Made by a program: the position numbers and the translations under genes. A stretch of DNA of 64,000 nucleotides from Lactobacillus kullabergensis (GTDB taxonomy: Bacteria; Bacillota; Bacilli; Lactobacillales; Lactobacillaceae). The notes under the pieces are model-generated. The model was not told the DNA's origin, did no database searches, and worked only from the letters and a program-made list of their open reading frames with translations. Location: contig NZ_KQ033871.1 of NCBI RefSeq assembly GCF_000967195.1, forward strand, positions 1,254,236 to 1,318,235, read 5' to 3'. Shown one piece after another: positions 9,203 to 17,987 of this stretch; positions within the stretch are counted from its first letter, which is position 1; each line of letters opens with the position of its first letter.

Positions 9203-11887
9203 TTACTTCGCATCAAACCAGTTGTGGCCATATCCAGAGTCAGCTACAAGAGGTATATCAAGTCTTACAGCGGATTGCATAACTTCCGGCACAATTTTTT
9301 TAATTGTTTCTAATTCATCCTTTGGTACATCAAAAATTAATTCATCATGCACCTGAACCACCATTTTAGTCTTTAAATGCAATTCATCCAACTTTTTCTG
9401 CATGTTAATCATCGCAATTTTGATTATATCTGCAGCTGAACCTTGAATAGGAGAATTGATGGCTGTTCTTTCTGCAAAAGAACGAACATTGTAATTTTTG
9501 GCATGAATATCTGGTAAATAACGTCTTCTATGCATAATTGTTTCCGCATAGCCTTTTTCACGTGCCACTTGCACAGCTTTATTCATATATTCTTTAACTT
9601 GCGGATATTGTTCAAAGTAATTGTCAATAAACTCCTTAGCCTTTTTACGGCTAATATTAAGATTCTTAGACAAGCCATAATCAGAGATACCATAAACTAT
9701 ACCGAAATTAACTGCCTTAGCTCTGCGACGCATTAGCGGAGTCACGTCATCGGTTGACTTAAGATGAAAAATGCGCATGGCCGTATGAGCGTGGATATCA
9801 TAACCCGTTCTAAAAGCTTCCTGCATCTGTTCATCACCGGAAACTTGTGCCAAGACTCGCAATTCAATTTGAGAATAATCACATGAGAAAATATAACCGT
9901 CTGGTTCACTAGGCACAAAAGCTTTTCTAATTTGCTTTCCTTCTTCCGTTCTGGTAGGAATATTTTGTAAATTAGGGTCAACTGAGGACAAGCGACCAGT
10001 AGCGGTCAAGGTTTGTAAATATCTGGTGTGAACCCGACCGTCTTTTTGGATAACATCTAGCAAGCCATTAACATAGGTAGATTGAATTTTAGCTATTTGT
10101 CTGTAAGTCAAAATTTGTTCAATGATAGGATTCTCATCCTTTAACTGGTTTAAAACATCAACAGAAGTTGAATAGCCAGTTTTGGTCTTTTTAATTGGCT
10201 TCAAGCCCATCTTTTCAAACAAAATATGACCCAATTGTTTTGGAGAATTAATATTAAATTCTTCGCCAGCTTCATCATAGATTTGTTGTTCCATTTTCTT
10301 AAGGTCAACAGCAAACTCATCTTGCAGCTCAGTTAAGGTACTAGCTTGTACCTTAATACCATTTATTTCCATGACAGATAAAACTCTTGCAACTGGTATT
10401 TCAATGTTGGCATAAAGATCATCCTGCTCGTGCTCTTTTAGTTTTGCCAGTAATGTATCTTTTAGATTTTCTATTGCCTCAATTTTACCAGCTAGATGGC
10501 TAAATAAAACTTGATCATCTTTTGGGATATGAACGCTTTTGCCTTTGCCGTATACCTCATAATCGCTTTTAACAGAATTATCACCATACATCCGGCATAT
10601 TTCACCCATATCGTCTGAATTATTTTCATTATTAATCAAATATGAAGCAAGAAGCATGTCATAGTCAATGCCACGGGCGTGAATACCCAAACGATTTAAC
10701 CCAACTGTTGTTCGCTTTAGATCAAACACATTTTTAGTAATTTGCTTATCTTCAAGCATACTTTTAAGTTTAGCTTCTTTTAACAGATCGACATTGCGGC
10801 TAATATATATTTGATTATCTACCTTAATGGCAAAACCGACAAAATCAGCTAAATGATAATTAGCACCAAGCATTCCCAGATAAAAAGTAATAGTTTGTCC
10901 ATCAGTAACAGCAAAATTATTGATGTCATTTTCTTTAAGTTCAGTAAAATCAACTACTTTATCATTATCATTTGTTTTTTCAGATTGATCTTGTGGTTGA
11001 TTTTCTCCGTCGGGATTTAATTCACTCAAGAATTTACGAAAGTTCATCTTTTCATAGAATCTGCGCAATTTCTGATAGTCAATAGGACGCCTTTTAACAT
11101 CATCGATCCCAATGGTTAAAGGAGCATGACGATCAATAGTAGCTAATTTTTTGCCTAAAAGAGCCTTATCCTTATCATTGATAAGGTTTTCTTTCATTTT
11201 AGATGGCTTCATATCATCTACATGATCATAAAGATTTTCAACCGTACCATATTCCTGAATAAGTTGTGAAGCTTTTTTTGGCCCAATTTTAGTTACTCCA
11301 GGATAATTATCAGAATTATCTCCCATAAGGGCTTTCATATCAATAAATTCAGTTGGAGTAACACCATTAACTTTTTTCATATGTTCAGGTGTATAAGCTT
11401 CTAAGTTTAGTACCCCTGATTTAGTGACCATAACTGTTGTTTGCGGCGATGCCAGCTGAGTCAAATCTTTATCACCTGTAACTACCGTAACTTTAAAGCC
11501 TTCTTTTTCACCAATAGTTACGAAAGTTCCTATGATGTCATCGGCTTCATAGTTATCGAGCTCATATGTAGACAAACCCAAGTCATGCAAGAGCTCCTGA
11601 ATGTATGGCAGTTGTTCAGATAATTCTGAGGGAGTCTTTTGTCTGCCACCTTTGTAGTCTGCGTACATCTTATTTCTAAAGGTAGTTTTACCTGCATCAA
11701 AAGCAACCAAAACATGATCGGGTTCGACATCATTTAGCACGACATCAAGCATATTTTTAAATGTGTAAATGGCATTAGTATGCAATCCTTCAGGATTTCT
11801 GAAATTTTCAAGTTGGCGATATAGTGCATAAAAAGCACGAAAAGCAACTGAATTACCATCAATTAAAAGTAATTTTTTATCAGCCAT
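9203..11887 (-). CDS. polA: DNA polymerase I
   Basis: An 894-residue family A polymerase for Okazaki fragment processing and repair. Residues 1-290 are the 5'-nuclease (LLLIDGNSVAFRAFYAL; EADDIIGT; ALMGDNSDNYPG). The middle (about 310-480) is the 3'-5' exonuclease fold but lacks the first DxE motif, so proofreading is probably inactive, as in many Firmicutes. The polymerase part has motif A (CDYSQIELRVLAQ), motif B (RRAKAVNFGIVYG) and motif C (VQVHDELIF). It is first in the operon with mutM, coaE, nrdR, dnaB and dnaI. The start follows AAGGAGATCTA. Confidence 0.97.
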   Translation of the reverse strand: MADKKLLLIDGNSVAFRAFYALYRQLENFRNPEGLHTNAIYTFKNMLDVVLNDVEPDHVLVAFDAGKTTFRNKMYADYKGGRQKTPSELSEQLPYIQELLHDLGLSTYELDNYEADDIIGTFVTIGEKEGFKVTVVTGDKDLTQLASPQTTVMVTKSGVLNLEAYTPEHMKKVNGVTPTEFIDMKALMGDNSDNYPGVTKIGPKKASQLIQEYGTVENLYDHVDDMKPSKMKENLINDKDKALLGKKLATIDRHAPLTIGIDDVKRRPIDYQKLRRFYEKMNFRKFLSELNPDGENQPQDQSEKTNDNDKVVDFTELKENDINNFAVTDGQTITFYLGMLGANYHLADFVGFAIKVDNQIYISRNVDLLKEAKLKSMLEDKQITKNVFDLKRTTVGLNRLGIHARGIDYDMLLASYLINNENNSDDMGEICRMYGDNSVKSDYEVYGKGKSVHIPKDDQVLFSHLAGKIEAIENLKDTLLAKLKEHEQDDLYANIEIPVARVLSVMEINGIKVQASTLTELQDEFAVDLKKMEQQIYDEAGEEFNINSPKQLGHILFEKMGLKPIKKTKTGYSTSVDVLNQLKDENPIIEQILTYRQIAKIQSTYVNGLLDVIQKDGRVHTRYLQTLTATGRLSSVDPNLQNIPTRTEEGKQIRKAFVPSEPDGYIFSCDYSQIELRVLAQVSGDEQMQEAFRTGYDIHAHTAMRIFHLKSTDDVTPLMRRRAKAVNFGIVYGISDYGLSKNLNISRKKAKEFIDNYFEQYPQVKEYMNKAVQVAREKGYAETIMHRRRYLPDIHAKNYNVRSFAERTAINSPIQGSAADIIKIAMINMQKKLDELHLKTKMVVQVHDELIFDVPKDELETIKKIVPEVMQSAVRLDIPLVADSGYGHNWFDAK

Positions 11888-11930
11888 TAGATCTCCTTAC
11901 AATTAAACCAAGTTTCTTTATTTACCTACC

Positions 11931-11959
11931 ATTTTAACAGTTTTTGCACGGATCTTGCA
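11931..11959 (-). promoter_or_regulatory. Putative promoter of the polA operon
   Basis: On the minus strand an extended -10 (TGTTAAAAT) lies about 45 bases before polA. It is preceded after 17 bases by a weak -35, TGCAAG. It is the best candidate in the polA upstream region, but tentative. Confidence 0.4.
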
Positions 11960-12070
11960 TAATACTGTTTTTATAACAAACAGGTTAAACATCATTTATC
12001 TACTTTAGATTAATAATTTAGTTTTTGCTTATTACTCTTTTTGTATAGGATTTTTAGAACTTTCTTTAAA

Positions 12071-12104
12071 CAAAAACATCAAACTCCTATTGGGTTTGAT
12101 GTTT
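12071..12104 (-). terminator. Rho-independent terminator after the DeoR gene
   Basis: Perfect 11-bp stem (AAACATCAAAC paired with GTTTGATGTTT), nine-base loop, then TTTTTG on the minus strand. It is 38 bases after the regulator stop and closes the 12.1-15.3 kb operon. Confidence 0.85.
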
Positions 12105-12141
12105 CTACTAAATATAATCTTAATTAACTTTTATGTTTTAG

Positions 12142-12879
12142 TTACGGACAAATAATCTTTGTTTCTTTAGCAATTTGAGAGTCATTATCATTAGAAATTA
12201 GGATTGCGTCTTTTAATTCTAAAGCCTGAACATTTGAAGATACGCCAAACTTGCTTGAATCAGCTAATATAAAAGATTGTGATGTTCTTTTTGCGATCAG
12301 CTGCTTCTTTATTGCTTCATCAAATTGTGGTGTTGTATATCCATTATTAATATCAACACCATTCATGCCAAAAAAAGCTTTATCAAAACGGAGCCTAGAT
12401 AGTAAATCATTAGTTAATGCGCCTGTAAGTGAAGAAGTGACACCGTTATAATTGCCACCTATTAAAACTATTTCAGCTTTAAAATTACCAACAATATGGC
12501 ATACTTGTGTATTCGTAGTATAAATTGTGATCCGTTTATTTTTTATTTTATCAAGAAGCAGAGTACATGTTGTACCTGAATCCACATATATTGCATTGCT
12601 ATCGTGAATCTCTTGGGCAGCTAAAGCAGCAATTTGCTTTTTCTCTTTTTGGTATTTATGTTCCTTTTTTGTGAATTCGACTTCTCCAGAACCGTCACTT
12701 AGCCTAACAGCCCCGCCGAATAAATACTCAATTTTTCCTTCATCTTCTAACGTTTTGATATCTCTTCTCAAAGTTGAAATAGATACATTGGGTATTTGGT
12801 TATGAAGTTCATCCAGTTTGCTCAAATTTTTGTTTTCTAAAATTTTTAAGATTTGATTTTGTCTTTCGATCGGAAGCAA
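12142..12879 (-). CDS. DeoR/GlpR-family transcriptional regulator
   Basis: A 245-residue sugar-phosphate-responsive repressor. Residues 1-58 form the DeoR-type winged helix (SISTLRRDIKTLEDEGKIEYLFGGAV). The rest is the DeoRC effector domain related to ribose-5-phosphate isomerase, with IYVDSGTTCTLLLDKI near 96-111 and the typical ADSSKFG motif near 210. No ATG fits: the start appears to be TTG, 11 bases after AAGGAG. It is the last gene of an operon with a sugar-phosphate isomerase and a PTS permease, so it very probably controls that operon. The likely targets are the TTTCATT repeats at 15342-15407. Confidence 0.88.
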   Translation of the reverse strand: MLPIERQNQILKILENKNLSKLDELHNQIPNVSISTLRRDIKTLEDEGKIEYLFGGAVRLSDGSGEVEFTKKEHKYQKEKKQIAALAAQEIHDSNAIYVDSGTTCTLLLDKIKNKRITIYTTNTQVCHIVGNFKAEIVLIGGNYNGVTSSLTGALTNDLLSRLRFDKAFFGMNGVDINNGYTTPQFDEAIKKQLIAKRTSQSFILADSSKFGVSSNVQALELKDAILISNDNDSQIAKETKIICP

Positions 12880-12945
12880 TTTATTCTCTTCTCCTTATAT
12901 ACATAAGTGTTTTGCTTCCTTAATTATACCCCATCTAACTTTATT

Positions 12946-14319
12946 TTAAGCAAGACGCTCATCTTTTTTGGTGACAATAAAACCAAGAATGATTCCGACA
13001 ATTACAGAAATCCCCAATCCTATCATCGCATTTAAGAAGTTATTGCTATTTTTAGCTACAAAAGCTGGAAAAGTTGTTACTGAACCAAAAACGAATGCAT
13101 TTGTAAATACCTTTGTTAGTCCTAGATAAGCTCCGCCAACTGCACCAGCAATCATTTGTGCTGCCCATATTTTTCTGTTCTTTACCAGTAAACCAAATAA
13201 TGTTGGTTCTATTATTGCGGAAAGGCAAATCGTTATTACTCCGGTTAAAGAAAAGCTCTTTAGCTCTTTATTTCGCGTTTTAAGCCAAACTCCTATAGCA
13301 GCTCCGATAACACCAAAATTGCAGGCAAAGGTTAATGGACAAATAAAATCAAAGCCTTGTGTAGCAATATTATTAATCATTATTGGATTTACAGCCCAGT
13401 GAATTCCAAAAGATACCAGGAAACTCCATCCACCACCAACGACTACTCCAGCAAGCAGTGGTACATTTTTAATTAACCAATTAACTACATCTGCAACAAA
13501 TTGACCACCATATACACCGAGTGGACCAATAACAATTACAGTCAAAGGCACCATAACTAAAAGACAAACAAGTGGCACAACCACAAGCTCCAAATCTTTG
13601 CTGACGTGTTTATCTAACCACTTATACAAATATGAATAAGCCCAGATAGAAATTAAAATTGGAACTACTGTTGAATTGTAATTCATTAAAACAACTGGAA
13701 TACCCAAGAATGAAGTCATTGCACCATTTCCATGGGTACCCATTAATTGAATGAAATCTGGATATAAAAGTGCGCCAGCGATTAGTGCAGCAATGTAAGG
13801 GCTGACTTTAAATCTTCGCGCAGCCGAAAAAGCTAACAGAATGGGCAAAAAATAAAATACGGCTTTTGAAGCTGCAGTTAAAATGACAAAAGTACCACTT
13901 TTCTGACTGATCCATCCTATTTGACTGCAAAACAAAAGTAAGCCATATAAAATTCCCGATCCTGCAAGGGCTGGAAGCAGTGGTGAAAAAATACCAGCAA
14001 TTGCCGCAAATAAGGCATTGACATATCCTTTAAACCCATGAGGTTTGATTTGCGTACTAACTTCATTATCAGTACTTCCATTGACAAGCTTTTCAAATTC
14101 ATCAAAAACTTTCGGTACTTCAAGACCAATTAATACCTGATATTGTCCACCACCCTTTGAAACATTAATTACACCATCTACTGCCTTCACTTTGGCATCA
14201 TCAATATTTTCATTTTTTAAATTCAATCGTAACCTGGTTGCACAATGTGTCATATTAGAAATATTACTTGGTCCGCCAACGGCATCCAAAATACCTCGTG
14301 CAGTTTCTCTGTAATCCAT
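12946..14319 (-). CDS. PTS sugar transporter EIIBC, glucose/beta-glucoside superfamily
   Basis: Sugar-phosphorylating membrane permease of 457 residues. The N-terminal EIIB domain (about 1-85) carries phospho-cysteine Cys26 in NMTHCATRLRL. The EIIC domain (about 105-457) has about ten membrane segments. There is no EIIA domain, so it must take phosphate from an EIIA encoded elsewhere. The start is the ATG after TTTGGAGGCAAAAA; an upstream in-frame TTG lies before that ribosome-binding site. It is flanked by a sugar-phosphate isomerase and a DeoR regulator. The substrate is not determinable; beta-glucosides, sucrose, trehalose and amino sugars all use this family. Confidence 0.87.
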   Translation of the reverse strand: MDYRETARGILDAVGGPSNISNMTHCATRLRLNLKNENIDDAKVKAVDGVINVSKGGGQYQVLIGLEVPKVFDEFEKLVNGSTDNEVSTQIKPHGFKGYVNALFAAIAGIFSPLLPALAGSGILYGLLLFCSQIGWISQKSGTFVILTAASKAVFYFLPILLAFSAARRFKVSPYIAALIAGALLYPDFIQLMGTHGNGAMTSFLGIPVVLMNYNSTVVPILISIWAYSYLYKWLDKHVSKDLELVVVPLVCLLVMVPLTVIVIGPLGVYGGQFVADVVNWLIKNVPLLAGVVVGGGWSFLVSFGIHWAVNPIMINNIATQGFDFICPLTFACNFGVIGAAIGVWLKTRNKELKSFSLTGVITICLSAIIEPTLFGLLVKNRKIWAAQMIAGAVGGAYLGLTKVFTNAFVFGSVTTFPAFVAKNSNNFLNAMIGLGISVIVGIILGFIVTKKDERLA

Positions 14320-14357
14320 TTTTTGCCTCCAAAAATACAATTTTTAAATTAAAATAG

Positions 14358-15296
14358 TTATTTTTTTATAAAATCTAACAATAGATCTCTTGCTTTAATT
14401 GCATCATTTTCATTAATCACTTTGTCTATTTTTTCCATGCCCACTCGGTCAAGCAGATTTAAAAAGTATTTCAACATTTCGATATTTTTACTAGTTTCTT
14501 GACTAGGGTCTTCGATTACTGGAGCTGTGTCAAAATAGTACATGCCATCGAAGTGATATTTTTTCATATAATAGAGAAATTCTAAGGTTTTAAATGGAGT
14601 AACGGTACCGACCATTAAACCGTCATCATGGACGCCATAGCCGTCATTAATATGAACCCCAAATAATTCACCACGACTGGCAAAAATTTCAGATCCCATA
14701 GCCGGGTTTTCATGTTTCATTAGCATGTGACAATAATCTAAAAGAACGCCAAAGTTTTTACGGTTGATATCTTTTAGAATCATTCCCAAAGTTCCCATGC
14801 TGTCCACAAAAGCATAGGCACGGGGCTCATAAGGTTTATATTCAATACTAAATTTAATATCAGGCGCATAATCTGCGATTTCTTGACAAGCTTGGACAAT
14901 TCTATGCCAAACTTTTAAATAATCAATTTGAAAGCTGTAGTCAAAACCATCATGAGCACTCCAGATATTAATCATTGAACCGCCAATCTCTCGGCAATAA
15001 TCCACTGCCTGCTTACACATTTCAATAGCATCCTGATAGATCTTATCGTTTAAATTCCCGAGATCACCGTTAAGGTAATGACCTTCAAATCTCATTTCCA
15101 TTCCGTTAGGACGCAAACCGTTTTCGTCTAACATTTTCTTCATGTCTCGTGCCGGAATCCCAATAGTCTGTTGAGGGAAATTAATATCTACATAATTAAT
15201 TCCAACTTTTTTCAGTTCACCAAAAACCTTATCAATCTTATTGTCATAATGTGGCAAGTAAGCATTTAACCTTGTTGCAGTCTTTATTTCTTTCAT
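14358..15296 (-). CDS. Sugar-phosphate isomerase/epimerase, TIM-barrel (xylose-isomerase-like) family
   Basis: A 312-residue AP-endonuclease-family-2 / xylose-isomerase-like TIM barrel. Metal-ligand positions are suggested by FSIEYKP (Glu), LLDYCHMLM (Asp, His) and VHINDGYG (His, Asp), an arrangement usual for isomerases and epimerases of this fold. The start is the ATG after GAGGACGAATTG; the preceding TTG codon is probably not used. It is the first gene of the operon with EIIBC and a DeoR regulator, so it probably acts on the phosphorylated sugar brought in by that PTS. The exact reaction is unknown. Confidence 0.82.
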   Translation of the reverse strand: MKEIKTATRLNAYLPHYDNKIDKVFGELKKVGINYVDINFPQQTIGIPARDMKKMLDENGLRPNGMEMRFEGHYLNGDLGNLNDKIYQDAIEMCKQAVDYCREIGGSMINIWSAHDGFDYSFQIDYLKVWHRIVQACQEIADYAPDIKFSIEYKPYEPRAYAFVDSMGTLGMILKDINRKNFGVLLDYCHMLMKHENPAMGSEIFASRGELFGVHINDGYGVHDDGLMVGTVTPFKTLEFLYYMKKYHFDGMYYFDTAPVIEDPSQETSKNIEMLKYFLNLLDRVGMEKIDKVINENDAIKARDLLLDFIKK

Positions 15297-15316
15297 CAAT
15301 TCGTCCTCTTTTCATT

Positions 15317-15330
15317 TGTTATCGTTTACA
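15317..15330 (-). promoter_or_regulatory. cre site (CcpA operator)
   Basis: The minus strand reads TGTAAACGATAACA, a full match to the usual cre consensus. It begins six bases after the -10 box of the operon promoter, covering the expected transcription start, a position that gives repression when glucose is present. Confidence 0.8.
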
Positions 15331-15335
15331 TTTTT

Positions 15336-15364
15336 ATTATATTTCATTTAATTTCATTTATCAA
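15336..15364 (-). promoter_or_regulatory. Promoter of the isomerase-EIIBC-DeoR operon
   Basis: The minus strand has TTGATA, a 17-base spacer and TATAAT. Two TTTCATT repeats lie inside the spacer and a cre site lies at the start point, so the promoter looks doubly controlled by the local DeoR protein and by CcpA. Confidence 0.75.
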
Positions 15365-15407
15365 TCATTATTTTTCATTTTATTTAATTATATTTCATTA
15401 TTTTTCA
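15342..15407. repeat. Helically phased TTTCATT direct repeats (probable DeoR operator)
   Basis: On the plus strand TTTCATT begins at 15342, 15352, 15373 and 15393, with TTTCA at 15403. Spacings are near 10, 20 or 21 bases, so all copies face the same side of the helix. The array spans the promoter spacer and the upstream region. DeoR-family proteins often bind tandem direct repeats, which makes the regulator at 12142-12879 the likely ligand; this is inference. Confidence 0.6.
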
Positions 15408-15431
15408 CAAAATATCATAAATTTTGCGCAC

Positions 15432-15463
15432 AAAAATAGCCTTACTAGGGTTCTAGTAAAGCT
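15432..15463 (-). terminator. Terminator after murC
   Basis: Eleven-position stem AGCTTTACTAG / CTAGTAAGGCT with one G-T pair, four-base loop, then ATTTTTG on the minus strand. It is 12 bases beyond the murC stop and separates murC from the sugar operon. Confidence 0.85.
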
Positions 15464-15474
15464 ATAAAGTTAAA

Positions 15475-16785
15475 TTACAGTAACTTTTCTAAAGCATCTT
15501 CATATTTCTGAATGTCGCCAGCTCCCATAAAGACGATCACACTATTTCTGTTTTGAGCAAGATCTGCAATGTTATCAAGATCTATCACTTCAGAACCAGG
15601 GATTTTAGCAACTAAATCACTACTTGAAATATCTCCATTGGCCTCTCTTGCTGAAGCATAAATCGGAGTCACATAAGCCTTGTCTACATCACGCAATATT
15701 TCTGCAAAATCTTGCGCATATTTCTTCGTTCTGGAAAAAGTATGTGGTTGGAATACGACAACTAATTTCTTTTGTGGGAACTTTTGTCGTGCAGCCTGAA
15801 TTGTTGCTCTCATTTCAGTTGGATGGTGAGCATAATCATCAATAATATTGATATCACCGAAATCTTTTTCAGAAAAACGACGTTTTGCACCTTGATAAGT
15901 AAGTAGACCTTTTTGAATATCAGCTACAGGAATCTTTTCGGTGTAGGCAATAGCAATCACAGCTGTGGTATTTAAAATATTGTGATCACCAAAAAGATGT
16001 ATTTCAAACTCACCAACTTTTTTGCCATGAGTCATAACCGTAAAGGTCGATCCTTCAGTTGTTCTTCTAATATTGACAGCTTGAAAATCGTCATTATCAT
16101 AAAAACCATAAGTATATTTGGGAACATCAGAATGCAAGTCTCTCAATCTTTCATTACCACCCCAGACAAATAGTCCTTTTCGAGTCTGATCTGCTGCAGT
16201 TTGAAAAGCTGAAGTATAATCAGCCTGATCGTTGAAATAATCCGGATGATCAAAATCAATGTTGGTCATAATTTGATAATCTGGATGATAGGCTAAGAAA
16301 TGACGTCGATATTCATCTGCTTCATAGACGAAGAAACGAGAATCCTTAACACCCTTGCCCTCACCGTCACCTATTAAATAGGAAGTGGGTGCAGCTTCAC
16401 CCAATACATGAGCTAAAAGGCCTGTAGTAGAAGTTTTACCATGAGTTCCCGAAACACCAATGCTGGTATGCATTTTGATAATTTCTTCGACTGTATCAGG
16501 ATAACTTTGCCAGGTAATGTTCTTATTTTCACAAGTTTTTACTTCTACGTTGTCAACTTTAAACGCATTTCCTTTAACGATGACTTGTCCTGAATTTTTA
16601 ATATTATTCGCACTAAATTCTTTAACTTCAATACCAGCTTTTTTTAGCGGTTCTTGGGTAAAAGTATACTTTTTAATATCGCTGCCAGCTACGTTAAAAC
16701 CTAAATCATTTAACACTAAAGCTAAAGAAGCCATTCCAGTTCCTTTAATTCCGATAAACCAAATTTGCTTATTTTTATCTAACAT
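15475..16785 (-). CDS. murC: UDP-N-acetylmuramate--L-alanine ligase
   Basis: ATP-dependent cytosolic Mur ligase that adds L-Ala to UDP-MurNAc, the first step of the peptidoglycan stem peptide. At 436 residues it has the N-terminal UDP-binding Rossmann domain (WFIGIKGTGMASLA), the central ATPase domain with GVSGTHGKTSTT near 109-120, and the C-terminal domain following DDYAHHPTEM near 317-326. Everything expected is present. It is separated from ytpR by a terminator, so it probably has its own promoter, but it stays in the ytpR/ytpP/trmB neighbourhood seen in other Lactobacillales. Confidence 0.97.
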   Translation of the reverse strand: MLDKNKQIWFIGIKGTGMASLALVLNDLGFNVAGSDIKKYTFTQEPLKKAGIEVKEFSANNIKNSGQVIVKGNAFKVDNVEVKTCENKNITWQSYPDTVEEIIKMHTSIGVSGTHGKTSTTGLLAHVLGEAAPTSYLIGDGEGKGVKDSRFFVYEADEYRRHFLAYHPDYQIMTNIDFDHPDYFNDQADYTSAFQTAADQTRKGLFVWGGNERLRDLHSDVPKYTYGFYDNDDFQAVNIRRTTEGSTFTVMTHGKKVGEFEIHLFGDHNILNTTAVIAIAYTEKIPVADIQKGLLTYQGAKRRFSEKDFGDINIIDDYAHHPTEMRATIQAARQKFPQKKLVVVFQPHTFSRTKKYAQDFAEILRDVDKAYVTPIYASAREANGDISSSDLVAKIPGSEVIDLDNIADLAQNRNSVIVFMGAGDIQKYEDALEKLL

Positions 16786-16924
16786 TTACTGAACTCCAAA
16801 ATTTTATCATTGCAGTTTATTTTACCATTACTGAGTCCAAAAAGCAGGATCATCAAAAAATTGCAATCAAATTTTAGCAATATGACGATAAAACAACAAA
16901 TGCAATTGACATTCTTTTTGCAAC

Positions 16925-16955
16925 AAAAAAGACCTTACCAAAACCTGATAAAGTC
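16925..16955 (-). terminator. Terminator after ytpR
   Basis: Ten-pair stem (GACTTTATCA with TGGTAAGGTC, two G-T pairs), five-base loop, then TTTTTTG on the minus strand, a few bases after the ytpR stop at 16963. Confidence 0.85.
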
Positions 16956-16962
16956 CTCAGTG

Positions 16963-17610
16963 TTATAAAGTAATCTGACCGTTTGCTAATAGTTCGTCAC
17001 ACTTTTCGGGGTCAAAGACTTCTCCAACAGTAAATTCATTAGGAACCACCATAATTCCGCGCTTTTGAGGAGCGTGCTCAAGCCCCAATTCACGAGCAGA
17101 ACAAATCATGCCATAGGAATCCACGTGACGCAGTTGACCTGGCCAAATTACTTGACCATTAGGCATCAAAGTACCTGGTAAAGCAACAACCACTTTTTGT
17201 CCCTGTGCAATGTTAGGTGCACCACAGACAATTTGATGTTCTTCTCCATTGCCCACATCAACTTGTGTAACATGCAAATGATCAGAATCAGGATGTTTTT
17301 CACAGCTTTTGACATAGCCATAAACAAGCGTTGGTTTGCTATATGCAAGCTTATCTGTAAAACCAACTTCTTCTAATTTTTCATTTAAAGCAGTTAAATC
17401 ATCTTTTGACAGCTTAACTTGTCCATCTGGTAATTTATCGTAGTCAATTAGCTGATCAACGTTAAAAAAGTTATAACCGGTAACATTACCCTCTTCATCA
17501 GTAATGCGTGTGATATCAGCTTTTTCATCGTATTCACTATTGCCCTTATCCTGACCTAAAATTACAATCAAGGTATTGGGATAACTTCTTTTATTAATAC
17601 TAGTAATCAT
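16963..17610 (-). CDS. ytpR: YtpR-family tRNA-binding domain protein
   Basis: A 215-residue protein with an N-terminal DUF4479 part (about 1-95) and a C-terminal EMAPII-like tRNA-binding OB fold (about 100-205), the same module as the N-terminus of PheT. Typical OB-fold segments are VYGYVKSCEKHPDSDHLHVTQ and the GMICSARELGL region. The cellular role is not established; it probably binds structured RNA. Neighbours ytpP, trmB and murC match the B. subtilis ytpP-ytpR setting. A terminator follows directly. Confidence 0.88.
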   Translation of the reverse strand: MITSINKRSYPNTLIVILGQDKGNSEYDEKADITRITDEEGNVTGYNFFNVDQLIDYDKLPDGQVKLSKDDLTALNEKLEEVGFTDKLAYSKPTLVYGYVKSCEKHPDSDHLHVTQVDVGNGEEHQIVCGAPNIAQGQKVVVALPGTLMPNGQVIWPGQLRHVDSYGMICSARELGLEHAPQKRGIMVVPNEFTVGEVFDPEKCDELLANGQITL

Positions 17611-17631
17611 GAATCAATAATCCTCTTTCAC

Positions 17632-17952
17632 TTAGTCAAGTGACCGTAAAAAGCTTTCAACCTCATCTTTAGTTTTACGATCCTTATTAACTAGTCTACC
17701 AATTTCTTTGCCATCTTGGTAGACCACAAAGGAAGGAATACCCATAATATTCATTTCCTTAGCTAAGTCAATAGAACCATCACGGTCAATCTGATAAAAC
17801 TTGCTATCGGAAAAATCTTTTTCGATTTCTGGCATGAAGGGGTCTAAAAAGCGACAGTCTGGGCACCAGCCTGCTGAAAATTCTAAAACTACTCGTCCAT
17901 TTTTGGTAATCGAGTCTAATTTATCTTTATTCAATTCTTTTATTTGTTCCAT
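17632..17952 (-). CDS. ytpP: Thioredoxin-like protein YtpP
   Basis: A 106-residue thioredoxin-fold protein with active site WCPDC in SAGWCPDCRFLDPFMPEI (about 26-43) and the cis-proline loop MGIPSFVVY near 75. It differs from classical Trx (CGPC), so it is more likely a specialised thiol oxidoreductase; the YtpP family is linked to low-molecular-weight thiol stress in bacilli. The start is the ATG nine bases after GAGAGG; an in-frame upstream codon lacks a ribosome-binding site. It lies 21 bases before ytpR and 35 bases after trmB, probably in the ecsA-ytpR transcript. Confidence 0.88.
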   Translation of the reverse strand: MEQIKELNKDKLDSITKNGRVVLEFSAGWCPDCRFLDPFMPEIEKDFSDSKFYQIDRDGSIDLAKEMNIMGIPSFVVYQDGKEIGRLVNKDRKTKDEVESFLRSLD

Positions 17953-17987
17953 TTTGAAAAAACCTCTCAATCCTTACTCTTATTTTA

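Noticed and set aside
12001..12070. Replication origin or DnaA-box cluster near polA
   Set aside because: AT-rich, but no TTATCCACA-like boxes were seen and dnaA is absent.
15342..15407. Possible CRISPR or integron-like repeat
   Set aside because: Units are only seven bases with spacings of one to two helical turns and no spacers; an operator array explains it better.
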